A stretch of 64,000 nt of DNA from Pseudomonadota bacterium (GCA_018241125.1 JAFEEL010000044.1:1-64000), one strand, 5' to 3'; numbered from the stretch's first letter, positions 1-10,598 are shown. The notes: generated by a model from the letters alone, not told the origin. Made by a program: numbers and translations.

Positions 1-41
1 AGTCGGCCCGGACGAAGCGAGCCGCCGACAACCCGGCCACA

Positions 42-125
42 GTCCCTATTCGCTGGCCGCGGCGAACTGCCGAAGTGCGCGCCCGCGGGCATCGAGAATC
101 GAGAAATTTTCCGCCGAATAGGGAC
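42..125. repeat. Inverted repeat upstream of tRNA-Phe
   Basis: An 11-bp perfect inverted repeat, GTCCCTATTCG at 42-52 and CGAATAGGGAC at 115-125, flanks about 60 bases. A related AGGGAC copy follows at about 132-137. I see no convincing gene in 1-195. The repeat lies downstream of the minus-strand tRNA, so it could be a terminator-like or mobile repeat, but there is no T-tract. The function is unknown. Confidence 0.4.
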
Positions 126-195
126 ACAGTAGGGACTCGCGGCGGCTTTCGCGACGGATTGCCGAACCGAAAAACTCGCAAGTCACTGATTGGAT

Positions 196-271
<76 letters not shown>

Positions 272-466
272 ATTGCGTCGAGCTGGCATGGCAGCGCCGA
301 CGGGCTGCGCATGATAGCGGTCGACAGGGTGCGCGGGCAAGGTCTGCTTGCGCAGATGCGGTTGCGCAGGTGAACGCACGGTGAGCGGGCACGGTGGATG
401 GGTCGTCGCGCGCAGGCGGTTGGGCGTTACCGTTGCGTACCGTTTGCTTTTGACAGGCAGCCCGTC

Positions 467-973
467 ATGCGTACCCATGCCGCTTCAAGTCATTCAGATT
501 GCGTGACGCCGTCGTCGCGTGCCGGTTTGCGCTGGGTGGCAATCTCCGCAGTGATGCTGGCGAGCGCGGCCTGCTCGACGTTGCGGGACAAGCCGCCCGA
601 TCCGGCCATCGCCAAGCGCCTGGCCGAGGTCGGCGCGATCGCCGGGCCACCGGTGACCTCGTTCCGCTATATGCGCATGAGTTCCTACGAACCGATTGGC
701 CTGAGCCATCTGCTGGTGTTCACCGGGCCGCGCGAGGCGTGGTTGCTGGATCTGGACGGGCCGTGCCGGATGCTGGATTTCGGCCCGTTCATGGGCCTGA
801 CCTCGCACATGAACCGCGTTTCGACCGAGATCGACAGCGTGCGCGTGCGCGACAATCCCATCCCGTGCCGCATCGTGCAAATCCGGCCGGTGGATTCGGC
901 GCGCCTGCGTCATTCCGACTCCGAGCGCAAGGCGCAGGTCGAAGGCGAGGTGTCGGGCAGCTCCGGGCCTTAG
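467..973 (+). CDS. DUF6491-type putative lipoprotein
   Basis: A 168-aa exported protein. A hydrophobic stretch at residues 23-35 ends in Ser-Ala-Ala-Cys (Cys36), a weak lipobox, so it is probably a lipoprotein. The mature part has the pattern of the DUF6491 family, which is common in Xanthomonadales: a hydrophobic 'LLVFTGPREAWLLDL' strand, a conserved 'DGPC', and a C-terminal 'PCRIVQIRPVD' strand. The two Cys near residues 100 and 130 could form a disulphide. No biochemical role is known for the family. An in-frame ATG exists at 398, but 467 places the signal sequence properly. It converges with yggX, leaving about 25 bases between the stops. Confidence 0.75.
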   Translation: MRTHAASSHSDCVTPSSRAGLRWVAISAVMLASAACSTLRDKPPDPAIAKRLAEVGAIAGPPVTSFRYMRMSSYEPIGLSHLLVFTGPREAWLLDLDGPCRMLDFGPFMGLTSHMNRVSTEIDSVRVRDNPIPCRIVQIRPVDSARLRHSDSERKAQVEGEVSGSSGP

Positions 974-998
974 CGGCGTAGCCGTGGGCAACGATGGA

Positions 999-1274
999 TC
1001 AGGCAGCCGTCGACGGCTGGTAGCCCGGCGGCGGTGCGGAACCGTCGCCGAACAGGAACTTTTCCATTTCCTGTTCCAGAAACGCGCGGTGGGCGCGATC
1101 CAGCGGCGACAGGCGGTTTTCGTTGATGAGCATCGTCTGCTGCGCCAGCCACGTCGCCCACGCCGGCTTGCCGATCTGCTCGAACACGCGCTTGCCCAGC
1201 GCGCCGGGCCACGGTGGGAAGTCCAGCCCTTCGGCTTGGCATTGCTGTTTGACGCAATAAACCATGCGCGCCAT
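999..1274 (-). CDS. yggX: YggX-family Fe(2+)-trafficking protein
   Basis: A 91-aa protein with full-length similarity to the YggX/iron-trafficking family: N-terminal 'MVYCVK' with the single conserved Cys, '[10 protein letters not shown]', and the central '[17 protein letters not shown]'. The family is linked to protection of Fe-S clusters from oxidative damage and to labile-iron handling. Its ATG overlaps the mutY stop in an ATGA arrangement, so it is the last gene of the ftsY-asmA-mutY-yggX chain. The mutY-yggX pairing is also found in enterobacteria. It makes sense because MutY carries a [4Fe-4S] cluster. Confidence 0.93.
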   Translation of the reverse strand: MARMVYCVKQQCQAEGLDFPPWPGALGKRVFEQIGKPAWATWLAQQTMLINENRLSPLDRAHRAFLEQEMEKFLFGDGSAPPPGYQPSTAA

Positions 1275-2311
1275 CAGGTGAGTCCTTGCAGGAGTGAGCG
1301 GATGGGCGCGGGCAGGCCGAGTTCCGCCAATGCGTCGATGGCTTGCCAGCGCAGGTCGTCATTATCGCGCACCGCGTCGCGGGCGCGTGCGTCGCGCCAC
1401 AGCAGCGGGTGAACGTGCAGGCGGAAGTGGCTGAACTTGTGCACGAACGCGGGCAACTCCATGACGGTAACGTCGACGCGCAGGTGTCGGGCTACCCACG
1501 CTTGCGCGGTTGCCGGATCGGGCGCTTCCGGCAGCGACCACAGCCCGGCCCACACTCCGGTCGGCGGGCGGCGCTGCAAGAGCACGCGGCCTGATCCATC
1601 GCAGGCGATTACCACGACGGTGTCGCGCGTGGGCACTGGCTTGGCCGGTCGGCGCTCGGGGAGTTGCGTCACGATGTGCTCGCGCAGTGCCACGCAATCG
1701 GCGCGCAGCGGGCAGGCGGTGCAGTTCGGTGTTCTCGGCGTGCACACGCCCGCGCCCAAGTCCATCAACGCTTGCGTGTAATCGGCAATGCGCGCCGTCG
1801 GCAACTCGTCAACGGCGATTTTCCAGAGAACTTTCTGCGTGGCCGCGCTGCCGGGCCAGCCGCGCACGCCGCGATGCCGGCACAGCAGGCGGCGCACGTT
1901 GCCGTCGAGGATCGGGTAGGCCATGCCGTGCGCCAGCGCGAGGATCGCGCCGGCAGTGGATCGCCCGATACCGGGAAGGGCAAGCAGCGCGGTGAAATCG
2001 CTCGGCAACGCGCCGTCGTGATCGCGCATGCACGCTTGCGCCGTGGCGTGCAGGTTGCGTGCGCGGGCGTAGTAGCCAAGCCCCGACCACAGCGCCAGCA
2101 CGCGATCCAGTGGGGCTGCGGCCAATGTCGGCACGTCGGGCAGTGCGGCGAGGAAGCGCTGGAAATACGGGATCGCTGTGACCACCTGCGTCTGCTGCAG
2201 CATCGTCTCGGAAATCCACACCCGATAGGCGTCGCGTGGGTGCTGCCACGGCAGGTCGTGGCGACCGTGGCGGTCGAACCACGCCAGCGCGCGCGCGGCG
2301 ATCGCGCTCAC
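1274..2311 (-). CDS. mutY: A/G-specific adenine DNA glycosylase MutY
   Basis: A 345-aa base-excision enzyme that removes adenine mispaired with 8-oxoguanine. Visible features, in order: '[24 protein letters not shown]' family signature near the N-terminus, helix-hairpin-helix '[13 protein letters not shown]', the catalytic Asp in '[11 protein letters not shown]', the iron-sulphur loop C-X6-C-X2-C-X5-C, and a C-terminal NUDIX-like domain for 8-oxoG recognition. The GTG start at 2311 gives a GTGA overlap with the stop of the upstream AsmA-like gene and fits the family N-terminus. The open frame continues further upstream without homology, so longer starts are rejected. Confidence 0.95.
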   Translation of the reverse strand: MSAIAARALAWFDRHGRHDLPWQHPRDAYRVWISETMLQQTQVVTAIPYFQRFLAALPDVPTLAAAPLDRVLALWSGLGYYARARNLHATAQACMRDHDGALPSDFTALLALPGIGRSTAGAILALAHGMAYPILDGNVRRLLCRHRGVRGWPGSAATQKVLWKIAVDELPTARIADYTQALMDLGAGVCTPRTPNCTACPLRADCVALREHIVTQLPERRPAKPVPTRDTVVVIACDGSGRVLLQRRPPTGVWAGLWSLPEAPDPATAQAWVARHLRVDVTVMELPAFVHKFSHFRLHVHPLLWRDARARDAVRDNDDLRWQAIDALAELGLPAPIRSLLQGLT

Positions 2312-3648
2312 GGTTTGGGCGTGCGTTTTGGCGATGCGGCGGGTGGCGTTGCCGATGGCGCGTCGTCGGCCAATTCGGCGTGCACGCCTTGCAGGCGCAC
2401 GCCGGGAAACTCCAGCGTTGGCGTATCCAGCGTGGCTTGCAGCGGCGGCAGGATGGCCTGCGCTGGATCGCGCAGCCACGCGCGCAGATCGGCGAGCTTG
2501 GCCTGACCTTGCAGATGCGTATCGCCGCGTTGGATGGCGAACGTGATCGGTACCGGCGACACGATTGACCCGTGGTAGGCCGCCTGCGCCAGCAGCGGCG
2601 CGGGGCTGTCGGGCAGCGCGGCAGGCAGGCCCGGCCAGGCGTCGGGCCAGCGGCTGATCTGCGCGCTCATGCTGGCGTCGATCATCAACTCGCCCTTGGC
2701 CTGCGCGATCAGCGCCAGCGCTGGTTGGCGCTTGCCGTCGCCCAGCGAAAACTGCGCCTGCCAATCGCCGGCGAACGCTGGCGCCGGTGCCGCAGCTGGC
2801 TGATGGCGCAGGCTGATCGCGAAGGGCGCGTCGCCGGCTCTGCCGAACGAGGAATCCAGCGCCGCGACCCATCGCGCAGGCATGCGTTGCAGCGCGCCGC
2901 GCAGGTCGATGTCGATGGCATCGGCGTTGCGCAGGTGGCCGGATACCTGCAATGACGGGATCTCACCGTCGGCTCGCAACGCCAGCTTCAGGTCATCCAC
3001 GCGGACGCCTTGCCCGACACCCGCCGCAGCGCCCGAGGCATTCACCACGAACTTCGAGGTGACGCCAGTGCGGACCAGATCGCCGCTGCTGGTCAGCGTT
3101 GCGGGCCGGCCATCGGCCAACGTGGGGATGCTCAGGTTGAAGTGCTGCAAGCGCCAGCCATCGCCGCGCAGGGTGCCGTTGGTAATCGCCAGCCCGTGGG
3201 TGAGCGTGGGCAATTTCACCGGCTGCGTGCTTGGCGGCTGCGTGGCGGCCCATTGGTTCAATGCGCGCAGGTCGATGTCTGGCGCGACCAAGGCGATGCG
3301 GTCGATGGCCGTGCTCTTGCCGCGCAGCGTGGCCCACGGCACCGCCAGTTCGACCTCGCCGGCGCGAAACAGCGGCGTCTTGCCGCCGGGCGTGGTGGCA
3401 CTCAATCCCGGCAGCACCAGACGCAGGCCCGGTCGCAGGGTGAAGCGTCCCGGGCCGGTCGTGCGCAGTTGCAGATTCATGCCCTTGCCGGCGCTGTCGA
3501 GCAGCAGCGCGGTCAGGCGGGCCGGTTGCAGGAAATACGCCAGCACCGCCACCGCGATGGCGAGCAAGGCAGCGATCACGGCGCCAGCGATCGCCAGCCG
3601 CCGCGGCCAGCGTCGGGGACGGTCGCGGGCGGTGGCCGCCTGCGCCAT
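2308..3648 (-). CDS. AsmA-like membrane-anchored protein
   Basis: A 446-aa protein with one N-terminal transmembrane segment (about residues 17-38) after a basic cytoplasmic tail. A long periplasmic beta-rich region follows, with AsmA-like features: 'GRFTLRPGLRLVLPGLS' and repeated short hydrophobic strands. The C-terminus is Pro/Ala/Lys rich. AsmA-family proteins bridge the envelope and are linked to phospholipid or outer-membrane homeostasis. At 446 aa it is shorter than classical AsmA (about 600 aa). Its ATG overlaps the ftsY stop (ATGA) and its own stop overlaps mutY, so it lies inside a coupled operon. The family call rests on topology and the N-terminal motif only. Confidence 0.65.
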   Translation of the reverse strand: MAQAATARDRPRRWPRRLAIAGAVIAALLAIAVAVLAYFLQPARLTALLLDSAGKGMNLQLRTTGPGRFTLRPGLRLVLPGLSATTPGGKTPLFRAGEVELAVPWATLRGKSTAIDRIALVAPDIDLRALNQWAATQPPSTQPVKLPTLTHGLAITNGTLRGDGWRLQHFNLSIPTLADGRPATLTSSGDLVRTGVTSKFVVNASGAAAGVGQGVRVDDLKLALRADGEIPSLQVSGHLRNADAIDIDLRGALQRMPARWVAALDSSFGRAGDAPFAISLRHQPAAAPAPAFAGDWQAQFSLGDGKRQPALALIAQAKGELMIDASMSAQISRWPDAWPGLPAALPDSPAPLLAQAAYHGSIVSPVPITFAIQRGDTHLQGQAKLADLRAWLRDPAQAILPPLQATLDTPTLEFPGVRLQGVHAELADDAPSATPPAASPKRTPKP

Positions 3649-4703
3649 CAGCCGCCCAGCGATTCGGGCAGCAGGGCATCCACGAAGGCCTCCGGATCGA
3701 ACACGCGCAAGTCTTCCAGTTGCTCGCCAAGGCCCACGAAGCGGATCGGAATGCGGAACTCGCGCGCCAGCGCGAACAGCACGCCGCCGCGCGCAGTGCC
3801 GTCGAGCTTGGTCACCGCCAGCCCGGTCACTTTCGTCACCGCGTTGAACTGGCGCAACTGCGAGATCGCGTTCTGCCCGGTGGTGCCGTCGATCACCATC
3901 AGCACTTCGTGCGGCGCACGTTCGTCTAGGCGCGACAGCACGCGCCCGATCTTGCCCAGTTCGTTCATCAGCCCGGCCTGCGTGTGCAAGCGCCCGGCGG
4001 TGTCGGCGATCAGGATGTCGATGCCGCGCGACTTGGCCGCCTGCATGCCATCGAAGGCGACCGAGGCGGCATCCGACCCGCTGCCCTGCGCGACCACGGC
4101 CACGGCGTTGCGCTCGCCCCAGATCTTGAGCTGCTCGACCGCGGCGGCGCGAAAGGTGTCGCCGGCGGCCAGCATCAGGCTGTAACCGCCTTGCTGGAAG
4201 CGCCGCGCCAGCTTGCCGATGGTGGTGGTCTTGCCGACGCCGTTGACGCCGACGGTGAGGATTACGAACGGCTTGGCGGATTCGTCGATGTGCAGCGGCA
4301 CCGCGACCGGCTTGAGCAATGCGATCAGCTCGGCGCGCAGCCCGGCCAGCAGCGCATCGGCGTTGGCGAACTCGCGCTTGTTGGTGCGCCGGCGCAGGGT
4401 TTGCGCGATCTCCTGGCTGGCGGTCACGCCGACGTCGGCGCTGATCAGCGCGGCTTCGATCTCGTCGATCAACTCGTCGCCGAGGATGGGATTGGCGCCC
4501 ATGATCTCGCGCACATCCTTGAACAGGATGCTGCCCTTCAAGCGCTCGCGCCAGCCGAGTTTGCCCGGCGCCGCCGGGGCCACGTCGGCACGCGCACCCA
4601 ACTCGGCCAGCGAGGTGTCGGTGGCGGGCGGGGCAGGAGTTGCGGGAGAAGCGGCCTTGTCGGCCTCGGCAGGGGCCGATTTTTTCTTCCAGAAGCTGAA
4701 CAT
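3648..4703 (-). CDS. ftsY: Signal recognition particle receptor FtsY
   Basis: A 351-aa SRP receptor GTPase that docks SRP-ribosome complexes at the inner membrane. It has an acidic/Pro-Ala-rich A region at residues 1-45, an N domain, and an NG GTPase domain. The G1 motif 'GVNGVGKTTTIGKLA', G3 'DTAGRLHTQAGLMNEL' and G4 'TKLDGTARGG' are intact. The A domain is short compared with E. coli (497 aa), as in many non-enteric bacteria. It is the first gene of the minus-strand chain and is divergent from rsmD, with only 27 bases between the start codons. Two promoters must therefore overlap there or lie inside the genes. Confidence 0.96.
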   Translation of the reverse strand: MFSFWKKKSAPAEADKAASPATPAPPATDTSLAELGARADVAPAAPGKLGWRERLKGSILFKDVREIMGANPILGDELIDEIEAALISADVGVTASQEIAQTLRRRTNKREFANADALLAGLRAELIALLKPVAVPLHIDESAKPFVILTVGVNGVGKTTTIGKLARRFQQGGYSLMLAAGDTFRAAAVEQLKIWGERNAVAVVAQGSGSDAASVAFDGMQAAKSRGIDILIADTAGRLHTQAGLMNELGKIGRVLSRLDERAPHEVLMVIDGTTGQNAISQLRQFNAVTKVTGLAVTKLDGTARGGVLFALAREFRIPIRFVGLGEQLEDLRVFDPEAFVDALLPESLGG

Positions 4704-4730
4704 GGGCCGGGAATGCGGGAGAATCCGCGC

Positions 4731-5884
<1,154 letters not shown>

Positions 5885-5922
5885 TGTTCGCAAGCCCACG
5901 CCAACCCCCACGGAAAACTGCC

Positions 5923-6441
5923 ATGACCTCCAGCAAACACCTGTTCGGCCCTTACCTGCGCTGGCTCGCCGTGCCGGCGCTGGCGTTGCTGCTCGTACTG
6001 GGCGGCTGCAAGAAGCATGAAGAAGCCAAGGCGGTGGTGGCCGCTCCGCTGCACGCCCCGGCCGCATTGACCGACGACAAGGCCTGGCAGGACTACTATC
6101 AGGACGTGATCGGTCGCAACAGCCAGGGCGTCGACGGCAACACGTTCCCGTACTACCTGCCGGCGCCGGGTGGTGCCGATTACGATGACCAGTACGGACG
6201 GCAATTGCAGGGCGTGTCCGATTCGCTCCAGCGCGGCGTGCTGCCCGGCAACATGCTCGCCTTCATGTCCCCCGATTCCACCAAGATGGCCGATCTGGTG
6301 GTGGCGGCCTTTGCCAAGGCCTCGCCCGGCAGCATGAAAAAGGTCACCGTCTTGTTTGTCGGCAAACCAGCGGACAACGATCGCGTGAAAGCGGCGGTCG
6401 AGCCGACCGGGGCGACCTACAAGTTCGTCGGCTTCGATTGA
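5923..6441 (+). CDS. Putative lipoprotein, unassigned family
   Basis: A 172-aa protein with a clear lipoprotein signal: a hydrophobic core at residues 14-26 and the lipobox LGGC with Cys29. The mature region has a conserved-looking 'WQDYYQDVIGRNSQG...FPYYLPAP' segment. A C-terminal alternating strand/helix pattern follows ('KKVTVLFVGKPADNDRVKAAVEPTGATYKFV'), which resembles a small alpha/beta domain. I do not recognise the family. It stands 38 bases after coaD and 82 before ggt on the same strand. A cell-envelope role is inferred from the signal only. Confidence 0.7.
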   Translation: MTSSKHLFGPYLRWLAVPALALLLVLGGCKKHEEAKAVVAAPLHAPAALTDDKAWQDYYQDVIGRNSQGVDGNTFPYYLPAPGGADYDDQYGRQLQGVSDSLQRGVLPGNMLAFMSPDSTKMADLVVAAFAKASPGSMKKVTVLFVGKPADNDRVKAAVEPTGATYKFVGFD

Positions 6442-6523
6442 CCGCCAGGACCCGGGAAAAGGCGTGGTCGCCGGCACGCGTGCCGGCGGTCGGCCTTGGA
6501 TTTGCCTGTGGAGGTTCGGTTTG

Positions 6524-8266
6524 ATGCATGCGCGCAACTTCAGCGTGGTCGCGGCATTGGTCTTGTCGGCCGGCATCGGTTCGGCGTCTGCCGATACCGC
6601 CCCGAGGATCGATGTGGTCGCGTCGCCGACCGTCGCCGTCCATCCGCCGGGCGCGGCGATCGCCAGCGCACATTTTCTGGCGACGCAGGCCGGTGAGGAA
6701 GTCCTTGCGCAAGGCGGCAACGCCTTCGATGCCGCGGTGGCGGTGGCCGCCACGCTCGGCGTGGTCGAACCGGAGAGTTCGGGCATCGGTGGCGGCGGAT
6801 TTTTCCTGCTGCACGACGGCAAGACCGGCAAGGACGTGTTCGTCGATGCGCGCGAGACGGCGCCCCAGTCCGTGGACGCACACAAGTACCTCGGTGCCGA
6901 CGGCAAGCTCGACCACGACAAGGCGCTCGACGGCCCGCTGGCGGCGGGCATTCCGGGCGAACCAGCGGGCCTTGCGTGGGTTGCCAAGCACTACGGCAAG
7001 CTCTCGCTGAAACAAGACCTGGCACCGGCGATCCGCATCGCCCGCGATGGCTTTCCGGTGTACCCGCGGATGGTCGATGAACTGACCGAGCGCCACGACG
7101 TGATGCAGCGCTGGCCGGCGACGCGCGCGATTTTCCAGCCGCAAGGCAAGCCGCTGGCGGTCGGGGATATCTTCAAGCAACCGGAGTTGGCAGACACCTT
7201 GCAAACGCTGGCCGACAAGGGCGCCGATGGCTTCTACCACGGCGCGGTGGCGCAGCAGATCGTGGCGGCGATCAATGTCGCCGGTGGCGATTGGCGACTG
7301 GACGATCTGGCCGGCTATCAGGTCAGGATTCGCGATCCGCTGCGCTTGAAGTATCACGGATGGGACATCGTGACCGCGCCGCCGCCATCGTCGGGCGGGG
7401 TGGCGCTGGCGGAAATGCTCAACATTCTGTCGGCGTGGGATTTGCCCAAGCTCGCAGCGGCCACGCGCGTACACCTGATCGTGGAGGCGATGCGCCGCGC
7501 CTACCGCGACCGCACGTTCTTCCTCGGCGATCCGGATTTCGTCAAGGACATGCCGCTCGCCAGGCTGACCAGTCAAGCGTATGCGGACGGGTTGCGCAAA
7601 GGCATCGCGCTGGACAAGGCCACGCCCAGTTCGTCGTTGCCGGGCGCGCCGCCGCCCAAGGTCGGCAATCACACCACGCATCTGTCGATCATCGATGCGC
7701 AGGGCAACTACGTCGCCGCGACCTTGACAGTGAACACGGCGTACGGCTCCGGGCTGGTCGCCGCCGGCACCGGCGTGCTGCTCAACAACGAGATGGATGA
7801 TTTCGCCTTGCAGGCCGGCGTGCCCAATGCCTACGGCGTGACCGGCTACGACGCCAACGCGCCCAAACCTGGCAAGCGCCCGCTGTCGTCGATGTCGCCG
7901 ACCTTCATGATTGGCCCGGATCGCGTGGCCGTACTCGGCACACCCGGCGGCAGTCGCATCATCACCATGGTGCTGCTGGGCATCCTCGGATTCGACGAAG
8001 GTCTGACGCCGCAACAAGTCGTTTCGCTGCCGCGTTTCCATCATCAGTACCTGCCCGATGAGATCTCCATCGAGCCGGGTGCGTTGAGCGCCGATGTGGT
8101 GAAACAGCTCGAAGCCATGGGCCACAAAGTGACCACGCGCAGCAGCACCTGGGGCAACATGCAGGCGGTGGAATGGAACCGCAGCGAGAACACCCTCAGC
8201 GCCGGCAGCGACCCGCGCAACCCGGTGGGCAAGGCGCAGGTGGTGTTGGCGGGCGGCAAGCAATGA
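6524..8266 (+). CDS. ggt: Gamma-glutamyltransferase
   Basis: A 580-aa exported Ntn-hydrolase that cleaves gamma-glutamyl bonds of glutathione and transfers or hydrolyses the glutamyl group in the periplasm. A signal peptide ends near residue 20 ('SASA-DT'). The large-subunit motif 'EVLAQGGNAFDAAVAVAATLGVVEPESSGIGGGGF' region is intact. The autoprocessing/nucleophile Thr is Thr384 in 'NHTTHLS', followed by small-subunit motifs 'NNEMDDF' and 'GKRPLSSMSPTF'. GAGG about 10 bases before ATG 6524 supports this start over upstream in-frame codons. Its stop overlaps a stub start codon at 8263 (see next entry). A gamma-glutamylcyclotransferase-like gene lies 2.5 kb away. Confidence 0.95.
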   Translation: MHARNFSVVAALVLSAGIGSASADTAPRIDVVASPTVAVHPPGAAIASAHFLATQAGEEVLAQGGNAFDAAVAVAATLGVVEPESSGIGGGGFFLLHDGKTGKDVFVDARETAPQSVDAHKYLGADGKLDHDKALDGPLAAGIPGEPAGLAWVAKHYGKLSLKQDLAPAIRIARDGFPVYPRMVDELTERHDVMQRWPATRAIFQPQGKPLAVGDIFKQPELADTLQTLADKGADGFYHGAVAQQIVAAINVAGGDWRLDDLAGYQVRIRDPLRLKYHGWDIVTAPPPSSGGVALAEMLNILSAWDLPKLAAATRVHLIVEAMRRAYRDRTFFLGDPDFVKDMPLARLTSQAYADGLRKGIALDKATPSSSLPGAPPPKVGNHTTHLSIIDAQGNYVAATLTVNTAYGSGLVAAGTGVLLNNEMDDFALQAGVPNAYGVTGYDANAPKPGKRPLSSMSPTFMIGPDRVAVLGTPGGSRIITMVLLGILGFDEGLTPQQVVSLPRFHHQYLPDEISIEPGALSADVVKQLEAMGHKVTTRSSTWGNMQAVEWNRSENTLSAGSDPRNPVGKAQVVLAGGKQ

Positions 8267-8307
8267 AGCTCTGGTCACTGCTGGGCAACTCGCAGCGGTT
8301 GGATGGG
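8263..8307 (+). pseudogene. Truncated duplicate of the MBL gene 5' end
   Basis: The first 15 codons ([15 protein letters not shown]) are almost the same as the start of the MBL-fold gene at 8448 ([15 protein letters not shown]). The ATG overlaps the ggt stop as ATGA. Of 15 codons, 9 differ in DNA, mostly at third positions, yet only one residue differs. This suggests a paralogous gene that was once expressed, not a fresh duplication. After codon 15 the similarity stops and a hairpin-rich element begins. Confidence 0.7.
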
Positions 8308-8447
8308 CGAGTGGGGCAGAAATGGAATGCGTTGAAGCGCATTCCATTCCCACGAGCGCCGCAGGCAGGAGCCGGAGGCAGGGTGACTTGGCGAGACATG
8401 GATGTCGAGCTTAGTCACCGCCGCCGCCATGTTTTTGGGGTGAGGCC
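8308..8447. repeat. Hairpin-rich repeat element between ggt and MBL gene
   Basis: About 140 bases with two strong hairpins. The first has a perfect 11-bp stem, AATGGAATGCG/CGCATTCCATT, with a TTGAAG loop at about 8320-8347. The second has outer arms GGTGACT/AGTCACC and an inner arm pair GACAT/ATGTC around the core CATGGATG (about 8382-8418). CATGGATG is the reverse complement of the CATCCATG loop in the larger elements at 34.9, 36.2 and 41.9 kb, so a related repeat family is likely. Confidence 0.65.
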
Positions 8448-9323
8448 ATGAAACTCTGGTCGATCCTCGGAAATTCGCAGCGTCTGGATGGCGGCGCGAT
8501 GTTCGGCAATGTGCCGCGCGCGCTGTGGTGCAAGTGGATCGCGCCCGACGAACAGCACCGCATCCCGCTGGCCTGCCGCGCCCTGCTGGCCAGCCCGGTG
8601 AACGGCAAAACCGTGTTGTTCGAGAGCGGCATCGGCGCGTTTTTCGATCCCAAACTGCGTGAGCGCTACGGCGTGGTCGAAGATCGCCACGTGCTGCTCG
8701 ATTCACTGGCGGCAGCAGGTTTTGCGCACGAACAGATCGATGCGGTAGTGCTCAGCCACCTGCATTTCGATCACGCCGGCGGCTTGCTTGCCGCATGGCG
8801 CGAAGGCGAGCCGGCGCGCCTGCTGTTTCCCAATGCGCGGTTTTTCGTGGGTGAAGACGCGTGGCAGCGTGCGCAACATCCGCATCCGCGCGATCGCGCC
8901 TCGTTCATCCCGGAGCTGACCGGCTTGCTGGAAGCCAGCGGGCGATTGGAAATCGTGCGTGGCCACGGGCACCCGTTCTTTGGCGATGCCGTGCGTTTTC
9001 ATCACAGCGATGGCCACACGCCGGGCCTGTTGCTGGCCGAACTGCGCGGTGCGCACGATCACGGCGGGGTGGTGTTCTGTGCCGATTTGATTCCCGGCCG
9101 GCCGTGGGTGCACCTGCCGGTGACGATGGGTTACGACCGCTATCCCGAGTTGTTGATCGAGGAAAAACGCGAGTTCCTCGCCGATAAACTTGCGCGCGGC
9201 GTGCGCCTGTTCTTCACCCACGACGCGCAATGTGCGCTGGCGCGGGTGGTGTGCGACGAAAAAGGCCGCTACGGCACCGACCACGAGGTCGCCGAACTGC
9301 ACGCAAGGCCGCTGGCGGCATGA
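8448..9323 (+). CDS. MBL-fold metallo-hydrolase
   Basis: A 291-aa metallo-beta-lactamase-fold hydrolase. The zinc motif H-x-H-x-D-H is at residues 104-109 ('[10 protein letters not shown]'). A later His in 'HHSDGHTPG' and an Asp in 'FCADLIPG' supply the remaining metal ligands. The closest recognisable group is the lactonase-like/quorum-quenching type MBL proteins, but substrate cannot be read from the sequence. Its start is preceded by GTGAGG. It overlaps the next gene by 4 bases (ATGA). Confidence 0.88.
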   Translation: MKLWSILGNSQRLDGGAMFGNVPRALWCKWIAPDEQHRIPLACRALLASPVNGKTVLFESGIGAFFDPKLRERYGVVEDRHVLLDSLAAAGFAHEQIDAVVLSHLHFDHAGGLLAAWREGEPARLLFPNARFFVGEDAWQRAQHPHPRDRASFIPELTGLLEASGRLEIVRGHGHPFFGDAVRFHHSDGHTPGLLLAELRGAHDHGGVVFCADLIPGRPWVHLPVTMGYDRYPELLIEEKREFLADKLARGVRLFFTHDAQCALARVVCDEKGRYGTDHEVAELHARPLAA

Positions 9324-10111
9324 GCGCGATGCTGCTCGCATTGCTGCTGGCGACGACCGCCAGCCCGGCGGTGGACCCGCCCGCGCAGTCGTCGGCTGGC
9401 ACGGACGTGGTGGCGATCGTGCAGATGCCGCAGACGATCCGTTCGGGCGCCGAAGTGGTCGATCCCATGTTCGGCCAGCGGGTGCGCGCGCTGGGTCTGG
9501 AGCGCAGTGTACGCATGTGGCAATGGCAGCGTCGGGCCGATGGCAAGGGCGGTTACGAGGCGGTTTGGTCGGACCGGAGCCTGCGCAACGAGGGCGCCGA
9601 TGCCGCGCACACCAACCCGATGCGATTCCCGATCGATGGCGTGCGTTGGTGGTCGCCCGATGCGCGACTGGAACAACACCCGGTTGCTGCGCAAGTGCTC
9701 ACCGCCGTGGCCGCGCAGGCGGATGCAAAGAACCTATGGATTGCGGTCAAGCCGGACATGGCGCGCGTGCCGGCCAACTTGGCGGCGACGTTTCAAGCCG
9801 ACGGCGATGGCTTGACGACATCGCAAGACCCTGCGCATCGACAAATCGGCGACATGCAGGTGCAGTGGCGTGCGCTGGTTGCCGCGCCGGCACCGTCGGG
9901 TCTGCGGCTGGTAGATGGACGATGGCAACTGCCGCGATCGGCGCCGGTGACCGCCGTTGCGGCCTCCAGTACGACAGCCCGTTCCACTGCGCCGCCGCCG
10001 GTGGGCAGGCGGACATGGGCCGGCAACTTGTCCACTGGCGGGATTGTCTTGTTGGTGCTGCTCGGTCTGGCCTTGGTGGCGTTGGGGTTGACCATGCGCG
10101 GCCGGCGCTGA
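9320..10111 (+). CDS. TMEM43-family membrane protein
   Basis: A 263-aa protein with an N-terminal signal-like segment and one C-terminal transmembrane helix (about residues 234-256) followed by Arg-rich residues. The middle has the TMEM43 signature pattern: '[24 protein letters not shown]', then 'YEAVWSD' and 'NPMRFPIDG'. The family (LUMA in animals) has no settled bacterial function. This protein is shorter than typical bacterial TMEM43 members (350-400 aa) and seems to lack some of the C-terminal membrane helices. Coupled by ATGA to the MBL gene. Confidence 0.7.
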   Translation: MSAMLLALLLATTASPAVDPPAQSSAGTDVVAIVQMPQTIRSGAEVVDPMFGQRVRALGLERSVRMWQWQRRADGKGGYEAVWSDRSLRNEGADAAHTNPMRFPIDGVRWWSPDARLEQHPVAAQVLTAVAAQADAKNLWIAVKPDMARVPANLAATFQADGDGLTTSQDPAHRQIGDMQVQWRALVAAPAPSGLRLVDGRWQLPRSAPVTAVAASSTTARSTAPPPVGRRTWAGNLSTGGIVLLVLLGLALVALGLTMRGRR

Positions 10112-10131
10112 GCGTCTGGGCGATGCACAAA

Positions 10132-10161
10132 AAAACGGCGCGCCGGTTTGCGCGCCGTTTT
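10132..10161. terminator. Bidirectional intrinsic terminator
   Basis: A perfect 12-bp stem, AAAACGGCGCGC/GCGCGCCGTTTT, with a 6-base loop, between convergent genes (TMEM43-like plus, PsiF minus). The A-tract on the left and T-tract on the right make it usable in both directions. Confidence 0.9.
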
Positions 10162-10181
10162 GCGCGATCGCGATGTAACGC

Positions 10182-10598
10182 TTACTTCTTGCCGCTGGCG
10201 GCCGGCGCGGCCTTCAGGCATTCACTCATCGCGGCCTTGTAGGCGTCGCCCTTCTTGCCCTTGTTGGCAGCCGCGCAGGAAGCCATCTTGTCCTTTTGCG
10301 CGGTGTCCTTGCTGCGGGTCGCGGTCGGCGCGGTCTTGGCCGGCTCGGGCTTGTTGTCGACCTTGGCCGAAGCGGCCGGGGAAGCGGCGGCCGAGCCCTT
10401 CAGGCAGGCGCTCATCGCGGCCTTGTACTCGGCGCCCTTCTTGCCCTTGTTGGCGTGCGCGCAGTCGGCCATCTTCGATTGCTGGGCGGTCTTGGCGCCG
10501 GCCGGCGAGGCGGCGGGCGAGGCTGCCTGCGGGGCCGCCGAGGCGATGCCGAAAGCGAGCAGGGCGGCGGCGGAAACAGCGAGCGTGCGCAGATTCAT
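10182..10598 (-). CDS. PsiF-repeat exported protein
   Basis: A 138-aa secreted protein with a signal peptide cleaved after 'GIASA' (about residue 21). Two copies of the PsiF repeat follow: 'KMADCAHANKGKKGAEYKAAMSACLK' type near residues 42-67 and a second near 103-128, each with a pair of cysteines, joined by an Ala/Pro/Lys-rich linker. PsiF is a phosphate-starvation-inducible protein in enterobacteria of unknown molecular function. The strong terminator at 10132-10161 ends it. Confidence 0.88.
   Translation of the reverse strand: MNLRTLAVSAAALLAFGIASAAPQAASPAASPAGAKTAQQSKMADCAHANKGKKGAEYKAAMSACLKGSAAASPAASAKVDNKPEPAKTAPTATRSKDTAQKDKMASCAAANKGKKGDAYKAAMSECLKAAPAASGKK

Noticed and set aside
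2311..2872. N-terminal extension of mutY
   Set aside because: The frame stays open upstream of GTG 2311 but shows no MutY similarity and lies within the AsmA-like gene.
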